Shown piece by piece: positions 44,852-54,081 of a stretch of DNA of 64,000 nucleotides. This DNA comes from Beta vulgaris subsp. vulgaris (lineage: Eukaryota > Streptophyta > Magnoliopsida > Caryophyllales > Amaranthaceae), in NCBI RefSeq assembly GCF_026745355.1, contig NC_079204.1, forward strand, positions 3,529,103 through 3,593,102, written 5' to 3'. A model generated the notes under the pieces. It was not told the DNA's origin. It searched no databases and saw only the letters and a list, made by a program, of their open reading frames with translations. Both the position numbers and the translations under genes were made by a program. Positions within the stretch are counted from its first letter, which is position 1; every line of letters begins with the position of its first letter.

Positions 44852-45015
44852 GGGCCTGTTCTCTTCGGCATAAAACAGCTGAACTGAATTGAACTGAAAT
44901 GAATAGTGATATGTGAGAGTAAAAGTATTGTCTAGAGCTGAACTGAACTAAACTAAACTAAACTGAATTGAACTGAACTGAGTTGAACTGAAAATAAGTT
45001 GGGGAGAACAGACCC
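44852..45015. mobile_element. Tourist-type MITE (GGGCCTGTTCTC family)
   Basis: 164 bp, ends GGGCCTGTTCTCTTCGGC and GGGGAGAACAGACCC, TTA on both sides. Only 15 bp from the preceding family member. Confidence 0.9.
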
Positions 45016-45018
45016 TTA

Positions 45019-46423
45019 TAACCTATGCTTTATTCTAATTACAAGAACCCTAGCTACTAGTAAGCTTGCAATTTGTCATCTTGGAAATGCTATTTTAGAT
45101 CCAAAAATGAATAATTCAGCAAAAACAACTATAGTAAAATGTAGTAATACATTTCCTTTTTTTGCATTTTTTCACTTTCTATAACAGACAAGAAAAAGCA
45201 AGCGAAAAAGGGGTAAAACATAAAAAGATTCAGCAAACATTGGCTGTAATTGTAAGTAGAGATGCTGTAACTTCATACTAACAAATTGACAAATTTTTCA
45301 CAAACTTCAAAACGTACTTTTCAAAGTGTCGAATATGCATCTAATTCTTGGGAGATATTTCAGCAAAGAAATTATTCTAAAGAAAGAATCTAAGTAACAG
45401 AAGATAGAAAAACAAAAAAAAAAGGGACCATTTTTATTGTTCATATCATAAAGCTAGGGCTATTAAAAAGATCCATAAAAAAAATACCTCTTCCCAGAAA
45501 TTATACCCATATCTTCCATTGACACTTTCCAGTAACATTTTATTGCCTGCAAAATCTTCATTGAAAAATTATGCACCACATTGAATAAAATAATTTGTAC
45601 TCCATTTATGTAATATATTCACCTACCAACATTAAATAAAATCACATGTAGCTTGTGCTTGAGATTTGTAAATAATGAATTTAGTACCCATTAAAGTTAG
45701 CTGATAACTTTGATCTGAAATGTTAACCATATTTCATGATATAATCTTGAAGAAACACATGTATATAAATCTAATTACGCGAAAAAAAAGTCAGCAACAA
45801 CAACAACCCCAGTATAAATCCGATTTATAGGATTTATACGACGCGTTTAATGATTAATACAAGCATATAAGATTATATTAGAGCAAAAGAAATTGAAGAA
45901 AAAAAAGAAGATGAATAAGATGATGAATGATGATAGTAGTATAAACCCTAGAATAAGTGATAGATGGGATTTTTTAGAACCTTCAAAGTGTGTCATGATG
46001 AGAAAAATCACTTCAATGATGAAAACTAGGGATTATAAACTAACAGTCAAATGACTGACATAAAAACATAACAAGACATGATAACTAGCGTTGAAATTCA
46101 CAAAAATAAAATCCAAGAAAAAATTAAAATAAAATTTTATATGGAATAATAAGAAACAGCAATGATGAAATCTCATCTTCAAAAACATACCTACTCTGCC
46201 AACTCCCCACCAAAAAAAAAAACCCTTTTCATGATTACACCAATCTGCACTCTACTACAAAGATCAAAACCCTTAATCACCTATATAATCCAAAATTAAA
46301 TAAAAAAAAATCATCAAAATAATTGTGTTAATGAATTGAATGAGAAAATTAGATCATACCCATATCGAATCGAAGAATTAGGACCCCAATTTGTAGATTC
46401 GTCTGATGATCTGAATGATTTGG
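45019..46423 (-). other. Probable downstream part of the MIR166 transcript
   Basis: No protein gene. On the minus strand, just past the hairpin, ATATGG|GTATGATC (about 46362) looks like a splice donor. Further on, TTTTGCAG|GCAATAAAATG (about 45553) looks like an acceptor, followed by GAAGAG|GTATTT (about 45487). This suggests a spliced, polyadenylated pri-miRNA. Inference only. Confidence 0.3.
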
Positions 46424-46561
46424 AAGCTGAAATTGAGGGGAATGAAGCCTGGTCCGAAGACAAAATTTAATTTTCTAGAAATTTTGATGAAAAATTTGAA
46501 GAAAGATTGTAACTTTAAGCAGTCTTCGAGCCAAACAACATTCCCCTCAAAATTCAAGCTT
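46424..46561 (-). ncRNA. MIR166: MIR166 precursor hairpin
   Basis: The minus strand folds into one long stem-loop. The mature 3p strand at 46437-46457 reads TCGGACCAGGCTTCATTCCC plus C, identical to canonical plant miR166. The star strand at 46524-46544 (GGAATGTTGTTTGGCTCGAA plus G) pairs with it and leaves the expected 2 nt 3' overhangs. The basal stem continues on both sides (AAGCTTGAATTTTGAGG against CCTCAATTTCAGCTT), and the 66 nt loop is AU-rich. miR166 cleaves HD-ZIP III mRNAs (PHABULOSA, REVOLUTA kind) and so sets leaf polarity and meristem and vascular patterning. An ORF overlapping the hairpin (46378-46566) is not a protein gene. Confidence 0.97.
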
Positions 46562-46705
46562 CCCACTTTATCTCTTATTGTGAAATTCAGAGTTTTTTTT
46601 TTTTATGATGAATTTTTTTTGATAATGTCTGTATGATTCAGAAAACAAGAAAGTTTGTGATTTTATGGGGGTTAGTGGAGTGAAACAGAGAACATAATCA
46701 TGAGC

Positions 46706-46755
46706 ATAATTATTTGAGAGAGAGAGAGAAGGAGAGGTGAGAGAGTGAGAGATAA
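46706..46755 (-). promoter_or_regulatory. CT-rich leader/promoter tract of MIR166
   Basis: A (GA)n run on plus, thus (CT)n on the transcribed strand, lies about 150-200 bp upstream of the hairpin. Such tracts mark 5' leaders or GAGA-factor (BPC) sites in plants. A TATAAGTT at 46845-46852 (minus) is a possible TATA box. Confidence 0.4.
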
Positions 46756-46855
46756 GGAAGGGGTTGTTTGGTTAAAAGACAAGGAGATGTGGAAAAAAAA
46801 GGTGCCATCAAAGACCTAGAGCTACATTTGACTGCTCTGTTCTAAACTTATATTA

Positions 46856-47880
46856 CTGTAATAATGGCCATAATAATGTTGTTAAAAAGGATTACTAATT
46901 ACCTAGTTAGGTTGCATATGTCAACTTAATCAAATAGGTTAGGAAATTAGTTGTTGTGTGTACATTTGAAAAATGGATCTACATTGACCTTAATGCATTG
47001 TTTGTTTAGGAATAGGAGGGGAGGTTTGAAAAGGTGTAATGAGAAATAAAGGTGTTTAGGTGAGGTTGTAGGAGGGTTAACTATAGGATTGGCCCCCCTT
47101 TTGAGTAACAAGAGAGTATTCATATGCCATTTGTCATAGTTAAATTAAATGGCGTAATAAGGGTAGATATCTATCGGGGTAATGGTGTTGTCAGTTTTCT
47201 GATACGTGTGCAGCATAGACATGAGTGGAAATTAATAACGCATCATTAGTCAATCCTATCTAAAAATCAAGAAGTTGTTTTGTTTATATATGTTCGCTTG
47301 TCACCATTATAAGATTTTATGTCAGTAGACAAACTTAGGGAAATCATGGGTAAAAGAAGTGCAAGTAAGATAGGGGTTTCAATTCTTTGCAAATATATGA
47401 TTTAGTTGGCTTTATCCTCGCGATTGTTTTAGTGACGAATATTGTAATTTGTTTCACTCTTTGTCTCATCCTAATAGGAAGAAACTAAATGTTGTGGTTC
47501 TTAATTTTAAAGCTATTTTATACCAAACATGTACGCAATAAATTACTTGTTGATTAGCTCGGTGATGTTTCATCTAATATCAACTATCAACAAGTTGAGA
47601 ATTCCACTCAAGCCTAGTTCACTTCGACTTATAGAAATTATTACAACTAATCAACATATATCAAACTAGTTATTGAATAAGACAAAAACTCTAGTGAGTA
47701 GGTAGAACTCAATGTTGATGGAAGTTTTAGTTAATAAAATGTTAGTATTAGAAAATAAATTAAATATGGTATATATTAGATCATGAGGACATAGTCGAAA
47801 CTATATAAGGTAATCATGTCCCTCCTTTGCAACTCATTTAATAGAATACAAAATCAATTTTAGGACACCAATCATCACTT
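46856..47880. other. Upstream region of MIR166, non-coding
   Basis: Nothing else recognised. Confidence 0.4.
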
Positions 47881-48020
47881 TAACCTTTTCGTTGAGTTGG
47901 TCCTCAGACATATTATTAGAGTCTGCGTGACAAGAAAATCATGGGTTCAAATCTCATCCACGCATTAGGAAAAAAAAAAACTGAATGCGTGCAAGCCTTG
48001 TTAGGGTCATGGAGAAAAGC
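47881..48020 (+). mobile_element. Possible SINE remnant
   Basis: 'gttgagttggtcctcagac' (A-box-like), 'atgggttcaaatctc' (B-box-like) and an A run (about 47970-47980). No duplication found. Confidence 0.35.
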
Positions 48021-48280
48021 CACCGCGCCTAGGAGATAGTTATGCTCCTTATTCTTTTTTTCATGTAGCACACAATTTTAGGTTTGACTTCCTTAGCTTG
48101 ATGAAAAGAAAGATAAGTTAGGGTTGATTGGGAGCAAGCTCTAATAGTTTTCTTTTTATTGTGGATAGGTCCACAGGATAAGAAAATTTCCAACTCACGT
48201 AAAGATTTGATGAGTGATAACATAAGTAATTGTTAAGCTTTACTCTTCGAAAAATAGTAATTATTAATTTCTTATGAATA

Positions 48281-48833
48281 TGTTAATTTTTTAGTTTATA
48301 TGAAAATGGGCCTGGGTAACCCAATAAGGAAGAGTAGAGTTTAGCCCACTTACAAGCTAGGAGGTTCCATCCTAAAATCAATTGGTGATAGGAGGAGTAA
48401 CTCCTTATCTTATAAAGTGGTTTATTCTCTCCTCTGTCTCCAATGTAGGACACTCACAAGTGGGCACTTAATGAGTTTCAACACACCCCCTCACTTGTGA
48501 GTATCCTTAGAGATTCAGAGCTAACTGGAAAGGTCAGAGCAATAATCCTCTTAGGGACTGGACATCCTGTCGAGGTAAATCCTTATCCAGTAGCTATCAA
48601 ACACCCAGTTTTAAACGAGACCCGCAACCCGGGCTCTGATACCATGTTAATTTTTTGAAAATGGGCCTGGGTAACCCAATAAGGAGGAGAGTTTAGCCCA
48701 CTTATAAGCTAGGAGGTTCCATCCTAAAACCAATTGGTGATAGGAGAAGTAACTCCTTATCTTATAAAGTGGTTTATTCTCTCCTGTCTCCAATGTGGGA
48801 CACTCACAAGTGGGCACTTAATGGGTTTCAACA
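48281..48833 (-). mobile_element. Complete TRIM retrotransposon
   Basis: 553 bp in total. LTRs 48281-48483 and 48645-48833 share 'aaaatgggcctgggtaaccca', 'aagctaggaggttccatcc' and 'gggacactcacaagtgggca'. Ends are TGTTAA and CAACA. A perfect 5 bp target duplication GAATA flanks it (48276-48280, 48834-48838). On the minus strand the right LTR is followed by TGGTATCAGAGCCCGGGTTG, the initiator-Met PBS. The 161 bp interior is non-coding, so it depends on other elements. The left LTR has a 14-15 bp insertion near 48292. Confidence 0.92.
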
Positions 48834-48838
48834 GAATA

Positions 48839-49216
48839 ACATCTTCTAATGATCTCTTATGATTATTATTGTTAACCTTATTTGATCATGATCATAATAT
48901 TCTTTTTAGTAATAACATAATCAACTATAATAATATAGATAATAAAACAATAGACAATAATACGATTATAATACTATATACTCATGTGATACTTCAATTA
49001 AAGACTTAATTTCAATTTATTGATCATTGATTATTTGAACCTTATTGAAATGTATTGTACCTGATTGAAACTGACTAAACCTTATTGGAACTTATCTGAA
49101 CTTATCTAAACTAATTGAACGTGAAATTTATTTTATAAGGTGAAGAGAACTACCTTTTAGTAGCATTTCGTTTTGGAGTGTTTCAAAACATTTATGAGAA
49201 TTTACACTTTACACAA
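48839..49216. other. Non-coding spacer
   Basis: A patch of 'aaacttattgaac / gaaactgac' at 49010-49125 resembles a Tourist interior but has no ends. Confidence 0.4.
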
Positions 49217-49221
49217 ACTTA

Positions 49222-49849
49222 TGTAGGAATATATAAGTACTATAAAGCGGAATTTCATGAATCAAATTCATAAGCACTTAAATCAGGATCACATGCATAT
49301 ACAATTAAGGATCACATACAGGTTTAGAAATAACCTTTGTAGCGTGATTTCCACAAAGCTTGAAGAACCCGGATTGAGAATCTCAGATGTGATTCCTCTA
49401 CTTAGTCCACCAACCCAGATCAACACTCCACCAATGCTAGTTGGAAAGGAAGAAAACTTCTTCTTTGGTTTCTTGGAGTATAACGTGACTTTTGAAGAGA
49501 GAGAATAGGAGAGAGAAAATAATAAGAGAATAAACTGACTGTTTTCTTTTCTGCCTAACCCAATTATATAAAAGTATTTAGGTCAGATTTCTCTCCCCTT
49601 TTCCCATCTCTTGGCCGGCCACCCTAGGGCCCTCTTGGGCTCTAGGTTTCTTTTATTGATCCAAGTTTAATGTGTGACCTTGTAGGATCCGTTACATTGG
49701 GCTTCGGGTTTATTTATTTACTAATCCGAAGTTCTATAGCTTTCTCTAGCAAGACGTATAGACGACCCAATATAACGAACTTATTATCTCTATAATATGA
49801 TCCATTATACATTAGTAATTGCATTTAAGTCGAGGACATAAATCCTTCA
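49222..49849 (-). mobile_element. Solo LTR
   Basis: 628 bp, TG...CA ends (TGTAGGAATATA ... AATCCTTCA), perfect target duplication ACTTA (49217-49221, 49850-49854). On the minus strand it starts TGAAGGATTTATGTCC and has a TATATAA at about 49562-49568 that fits a promoter, so it is read as minus. The frame at 49257-49508 is not a gene. Confidence 0.8.
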
Positions 49850-49854
49850 ACTTA

Positions 49855-50718
49855 TTCTTCATTTTCGTATGTTTCACTTCATACTAGTTTCCATTGAGAG
49901 TAGGTCGAGTATCCTAAATTCTCTTTTTTACTCTACAATAAAATAAATGAAATTAACTAATGCTTAGTTGATTATTTATCATTCTTAATGAAAACAAAAT
50001 TCAAATTTAGTGTCTGATAAGAAGAAATTCAAAACACCTTTAATTTTTTTTTTGATGGAAAAAAAAAATACAAAGTATTGGTGATTACAAATAAAAAATA
50101 ACTCCAAACATTATTATTGATTCTTCTAGTCAACCGTTATCATTGTTGCTGGCCGACTTTAGCTTACTGCTTTTGTCTACACGAGGCAGAGATAATAATT
50201 AATGAATTGGCAACTTAAAGTACAATCTGGGAGGATTTGCTAAGCCATTGCAATTAGGTCTTTGGTAAAAGTTTTTGTTCACTTTTTTTTTTTCGCTCTT
50301 TTTCGTGGTAAGAACAATTTCTACTATCGTAAAAGGCTACTCACCCAGAGGCCCCCTCCTTCTCCTCTCTCGACAATTTTGAAATTTGCTTCCATTAAAA
50401 TTTGAATCTTAATCTCACTTGTAGAAAATAAGAAACCATAACAAATGAGGATTTTGCAGTTTTCATTGTAGTAATCAAGTATTCCACTACTCACTATAGT
50501 CTATCCTGAAAAGGGACTAATGTATGGTTGAAGGGTTGGGAAAATGACAGTGATATGAATATTACCGTAATTGATTTTCAATGGTTTTCACTAATTGTGA
50601 TTAGAAAATTTGAAGGTTGGTAAATTTATAAAGTTATAAGCTTAATTTATCAAGTTGAGAGTTCTTAAGAAGAAAAATGTATATTCTTAGAAGGATGGAG
50701 GCTCTCTAAGTAATTTAT
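49855..50718. other. AT-rich non-coding
   Basis: No feature recognised. Confidence 0.45.
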
Positions 50719-50735
50719 GTGTACAAAACATTTTA

Positions 50736-51100
50736 AGAAATGGATTGATACTTGTCATGCAGCACCATATTCAAGATCTGTATATTGAAGGAGATAATCA
50801 AGTAGTTATAAGAGTGTTGCAAGGGCATTACAATTGCCCCTGGACTATCCAAACCCTAATTGATGACATTCGAAATTTGCTTCGACAGTTTAGATTCTAC
50901 ACCATCAAGCATATTTTTCGGGAAGCTAATCGGGTAGCAGATCTTCTATCAAAAAAAGGTCACAATAGTTCTGCTGCTTCGGTATACGTGGATGCTTCTA
51001 CGGAACCTTTGTTAAATAAATTAGTTATTCTGGATTCGTTAAGAGTCTCCCCTGAGAGAAGGGTGTCCTAACGTTCAATATGTACCAAAAAAAAAAAAAA
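50736..51100 (+). mobile_element. 5'-truncated LINE insertion
   Basis: Carries the RNase H end of a LINE ORF2 and an A tail (51087-51100), flanked by GTGTACAAAAC[A/G]TTTTA (50719-50735 and 51101-51117), a 17 bp target duplication with one mismatch. Confidence 0.9.
50745..51071 (+). pseudogene. LINE RNase H domain, C-terminal part
   Basis: A 108-codon open frame. IEGDNQVVIRVLQG contains the RNase H acidic residue; W.IQTLIDDIRNLL and IFREANRVADLLSKKG are the family's conserved helix and the RxxNxxAD motif of plant LINE (RVT_3) RNase H domains. The reverse transcriptase and the first part of the domain are lost by 5' truncation, so this is a fragment although the frame is open. Confidence 0.85.
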
Positions 51101-51117
51101 GTGTACAAAACGTTTTA

Positions 51118-51723
51118 TAGTACTCTAATCTAACTACATGTTATATAAGAAATCATACTTTTATCCATAGATATTAAAGAATCAACGTAGCTGGAAATTC
51201 ATTTCAATACACTTTTTCATCTTTTGTTGTATTTATCCCATTTAATAGTTGTTTTAAATTTTTTTAAAAAAACCTTTATAACACCCATGAAAAAAGGGTT
51301 CGTTGTGTATTACTGTGATTTTTATTTTTCAATTTTTTGTATTTAAAAGTCATCTGATATATGTCCTATAATGAATCAAAAGTTAGTCAAACTTATTAGA
51401 AATATGATGAGTTTGAAAACTGACAGCTAAATAGTGAAAATCACTTTTCTGATTTTCGATTTTCTGTTTTTTTAGTCTTTAAAAAATTGAAAGTTAAAAA
51501 TGAAAAACAATAACGAAAATGATAATAATTACCATCAAGAAATTCATTTTGTTATTGAGAAGGAAGGAAAGTAACAAAATACGAGAGTTCGTTACCATCA
51601 GTATTAATGAATGAATTGAGGAGGAGTTGAACCAAATAAGAAGAGAACAGATAATTGATTTAATTTATGGAGCCTAAAAATATTAAATCAAACATAATTC
51701 ATGCTCATTGTTAAAATAATATT
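51118..51723. other. Non-coding spacer
   Basis: Nothing recognised. Confidence 0.45.
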
Positions 51724-51738
51724 AGAATTTAATAAGTT

Positions 51739-52098
51739 TTTTTTTTTGACAATAGGATAGATAGGAAAAGAAAATAAATTACAAACTTTAGCCCATCTTT
51801 CTGGCTTGAGTAGCTAGGCAATGGGCCTTTTCTACTTGCTCTCTACCATCTTTTGTTACTCTAATAGAGTCAAAGTCGTTCGCTGTGTGAAGAATATCTT
51901 TAATAATATTTTGTATAGTAGAAAGAGTATTCTTATTTTCTTGAAATTCCTCAATCAGTTGCTTGGAATCTTTCCAGATTTCTAAATCCTTGATTACTAT
52001 TCTCTTTCCAACTCTTACTCCATTCGCATTTTGATTTTATCGCCTCTAGTGCTTGCCTAGACTTGGATTGTGGGACAATCTCTGGCTTACCTAGATGA
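51739..52098 (-). mobile_element. 5'-truncated LINE insertion, RNase H end
   Basis: 360 bp on the minus strand, T run at its left edge and a perfect 15 bp target duplication AGAATTTAATAAGTT (51724-51738 and 52099-52113). It translates, with one frameshift, to a LINE RNase H tail (VIKDLEIWKDSKQLIEEF, then IQNIIKDIL, then QVEKAHCLATQARKMG and stop). This is a different subfamily from the 50736 copy. Confidence 0.88.
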
Positions 52099-52113
52099 AG
52101 AATTTAATAAGTT

Positions 52114-52381
52114 ATAACTTCCAAAATTTAGAAAGCAATAAGATGAAGAAAAGGAACAATATTGGTAAGGCAAAAAGGCACAACTTGACTTGTTTTTATC
52201 GAGCAGGAGACTTGACCAAAAGTTAGAACGGTGAAAATACAAGACGTGGGAACCTTTTTTGACATAAATGGGCCAAACAAGCTCCATGATCACCAATGCC
52301 ATGCACCCCAAAAATGTCTATCTATTGTCTATGCAACAGCTACGGCTACCTCCCTTGGCTTTGCCTACGAGATACTCTGCA
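52114..52381. other. Non-coding spacer
   Basis: The minus-strand frame at 52087-52311 is unremarkable. Confidence 0.4.
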
Positions 52382-52390
52382 TCTAGATGG

Positions 52391-52669
52391 GAGCTTGTCT
52401 AGGCGTCCAACTGTTTGAGTCTCTTAGGTGACTCAAACGGGGGTAATTTGGTCATTCTATGCGTTGGAAGATTTCACGCGCGTGTGGCAAAGAGTTGCTT
52501 GGTACCAATGCTAGGTTATAATGGTACCATTCTCCGAAAATATTGATACCTTGGTACCGGTCCTGATAACAATTTGATACCAATGTCAGGTTATAATGGT
52601 ACCATTGTGTTTCTTTTTGGGTGTTTGAGTCTTTTTTGGACTCAAACAGTTGGTTACCAAGCCTTTCTC
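52391..52669. mobile_element. MULE-type MITE
   Basis: 279 bp, perfect 9 bp target duplication TCTAGATGG (52382-52390, 52670-52678). Ends GAGCTTGTCTAGG / CCAAGCCTTTCTC are followed inward by a perfect 15 bp inverted repeat CCAACTGTTTGAGTC. The interior has two copies of 'gataccaatg/ggtaccaatg..aggttataatggtaccatt'. Confidence 0.85.
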
Positions 52670-52725
52670 TCTAGATGGTTACCTCTTATTTTTGTTGAAT
52701 AAGTCTACCTTTATAATATAAACTA

Positions 52726-52890
52726 GTTTGTTGATCCGGACTATGCTTCGGGTACTTATAATTTTCAACACTAATATCTTACTTTAAAATGCTATCACTA
52801 AATATCATATGGTTTAGTAGTTAATACTTTAGTATATAAACTTGAAGTCACGAGATAAAATTCTATACAAGGCATTTTTTTTTGTTGTTG
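52726..52890 (-). mobile_element. Short Helitron, copy C, degraded
   Basis: Plus strand shows the reverse of a 3' end (ACTAGTTTGTTGATCCGG) and the shared block 'ggtttagtagttaatactttagtatata'. The hairpin is decayed and the 5' end not found. Confidence 0.45.
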
Positions 52891-53030
52891 TATAAGTATT
52901 ACGTGTTGATAAGTTATCTAAACTCTTCTCGCATAGAGCCTCTATCCACTAGCCCATTACAATTTACAAGCCAACACTCTGCAACCCACTACCCCACTAT
53001 TAAATTCCAATCAAATATTGAAGGTAGGAA

Positions 53031-53204
53031 TCTATACTAATATATAAGTATTGCATGGTATAGGATTTGATCCCTAGACCTCAAGTACATATACTAAAGT
53101 CTTAACCACTAGACTAAGTTGTATTTAGTGTTTGTATCATAAAGTGTTATGTTAATAAATGAAAGTTTTTCTTACCCGGGGCATAGCCCGGGCTTAATAA
53201 CTAG
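53031..53204 (+). mobile_element. Short Helitron, copy D
   Basis: 174 bp from TCTATACTAATATATAAG (after A) to ACCCGGGGCATAGCCCGGGC, then TTAATAACTAG (before T). The CCCGGG-GCATAG-CCCGGG hairpin at 53175-53192 is perfect. The first ~100 bp of the family are deleted. Confidence 0.85.
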
Positions 53205-53345
53205 TTGAACCTTAAATTTTGATATGAAAGATGGAAAAACTACACACTTCAGCCAACCCCAATTTCTATTGAATAAATCTACTTTTTTTTTTTTGAAGGA
53301 TTGAATAAATCTACTTGAGATGCCTTCATTTCATCTTAATAATTA

Positions 53346-53603
53346 CTCCCTCTGTTTTTTTTTATCTTTCTCACTTAGAATTTTGACACTATTCATGCAT
53401 AGAGAGAATCTTCTTAAATGTTCTCAATTTATAAGAAAAAACATAGTCATGTGAGGTCTTGTTTGATTCGTCTCAATTAGTACTTTATTAATATTCAATC
53501 GTTATAATTTTTACTAATATATAATGAAAGATATTTAAGTTTTAAAACGTGCATTGGAAGACGCGCACAGAAAAGTAGGAATGATAAAAAAAAACAGAGG
53601 GAG
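53346..53603. mobile_element. Stowaway-type MITE
   Basis: 258 bp, ends CTCCCTCTGTTTTTTTTTAT and AAAAAAACAGAGGGAG, TA on both sides. Confidence 0.88.
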
Positions 53604-53605
53604 TA

Positions 53606-53931
53606 CCTTTTAGTTCAGATAGCTTCTAATTAATTTCAAACATTATATTAAATAATAATAATAACAATAATAAATTCACTTTCTAAATATAAATTCAGAT
53701 GAACGCTAATAAATTCTAATAAATAAAAATAAGTTGAAAATAACTGATTTAAAAAAGAATATAAGCATCATATCATGAGACGAATAGAATTGTATATAAT
53801 TAAAAATATAAAACATCAAAATTAAGATATGAAAATCATGAAAAGTAAAAGGGTAGAACACGGATAGAATAGTAAAGTGTGTGTAACTTTCTAGAATGTG
53901 ATTGTTGTTATGAGAATCAAAAATTATTAAA
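53606..53931. other. AT-rich non-coding
   Basis: No feature. Confidence 0.4.
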
Positions 53932-54081
53932 AGAGACGGTCTAATTTTAATATAAAAGTAGACAGAGTAATTAAATTGATTAAACTAGTCACTGAAAGAT
54001 ATTAATTTAGTCACTATTGGACTCATTTTAATATAAGACTTATCATTGCCTAATTTTAATTTAAAAGTATGCGATCTCTTA
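53932..54081. mobile_element. Short MITE, family 'AGAGACGGTC', copy 4
   Basis: 150 bp, AGAGACGGTCTAATTTTAAT to TGCGATCTCTTA. Flanking 'aaaattattaaa' and 'caaaacaaa' are shared with other copies, so the true ends lie a little further out. Confidence 0.65.

Noticed and set aside
46378..46636. Two short frames at 46378-46566 (-) and 46415-46636 (+)
   Set aside because: They overlap the MIR166 hairpin and show no protein features.
49257..49508. 83-codon frame
   Set aside because: It lies inside a solo LTR and on the strand opposite to it.
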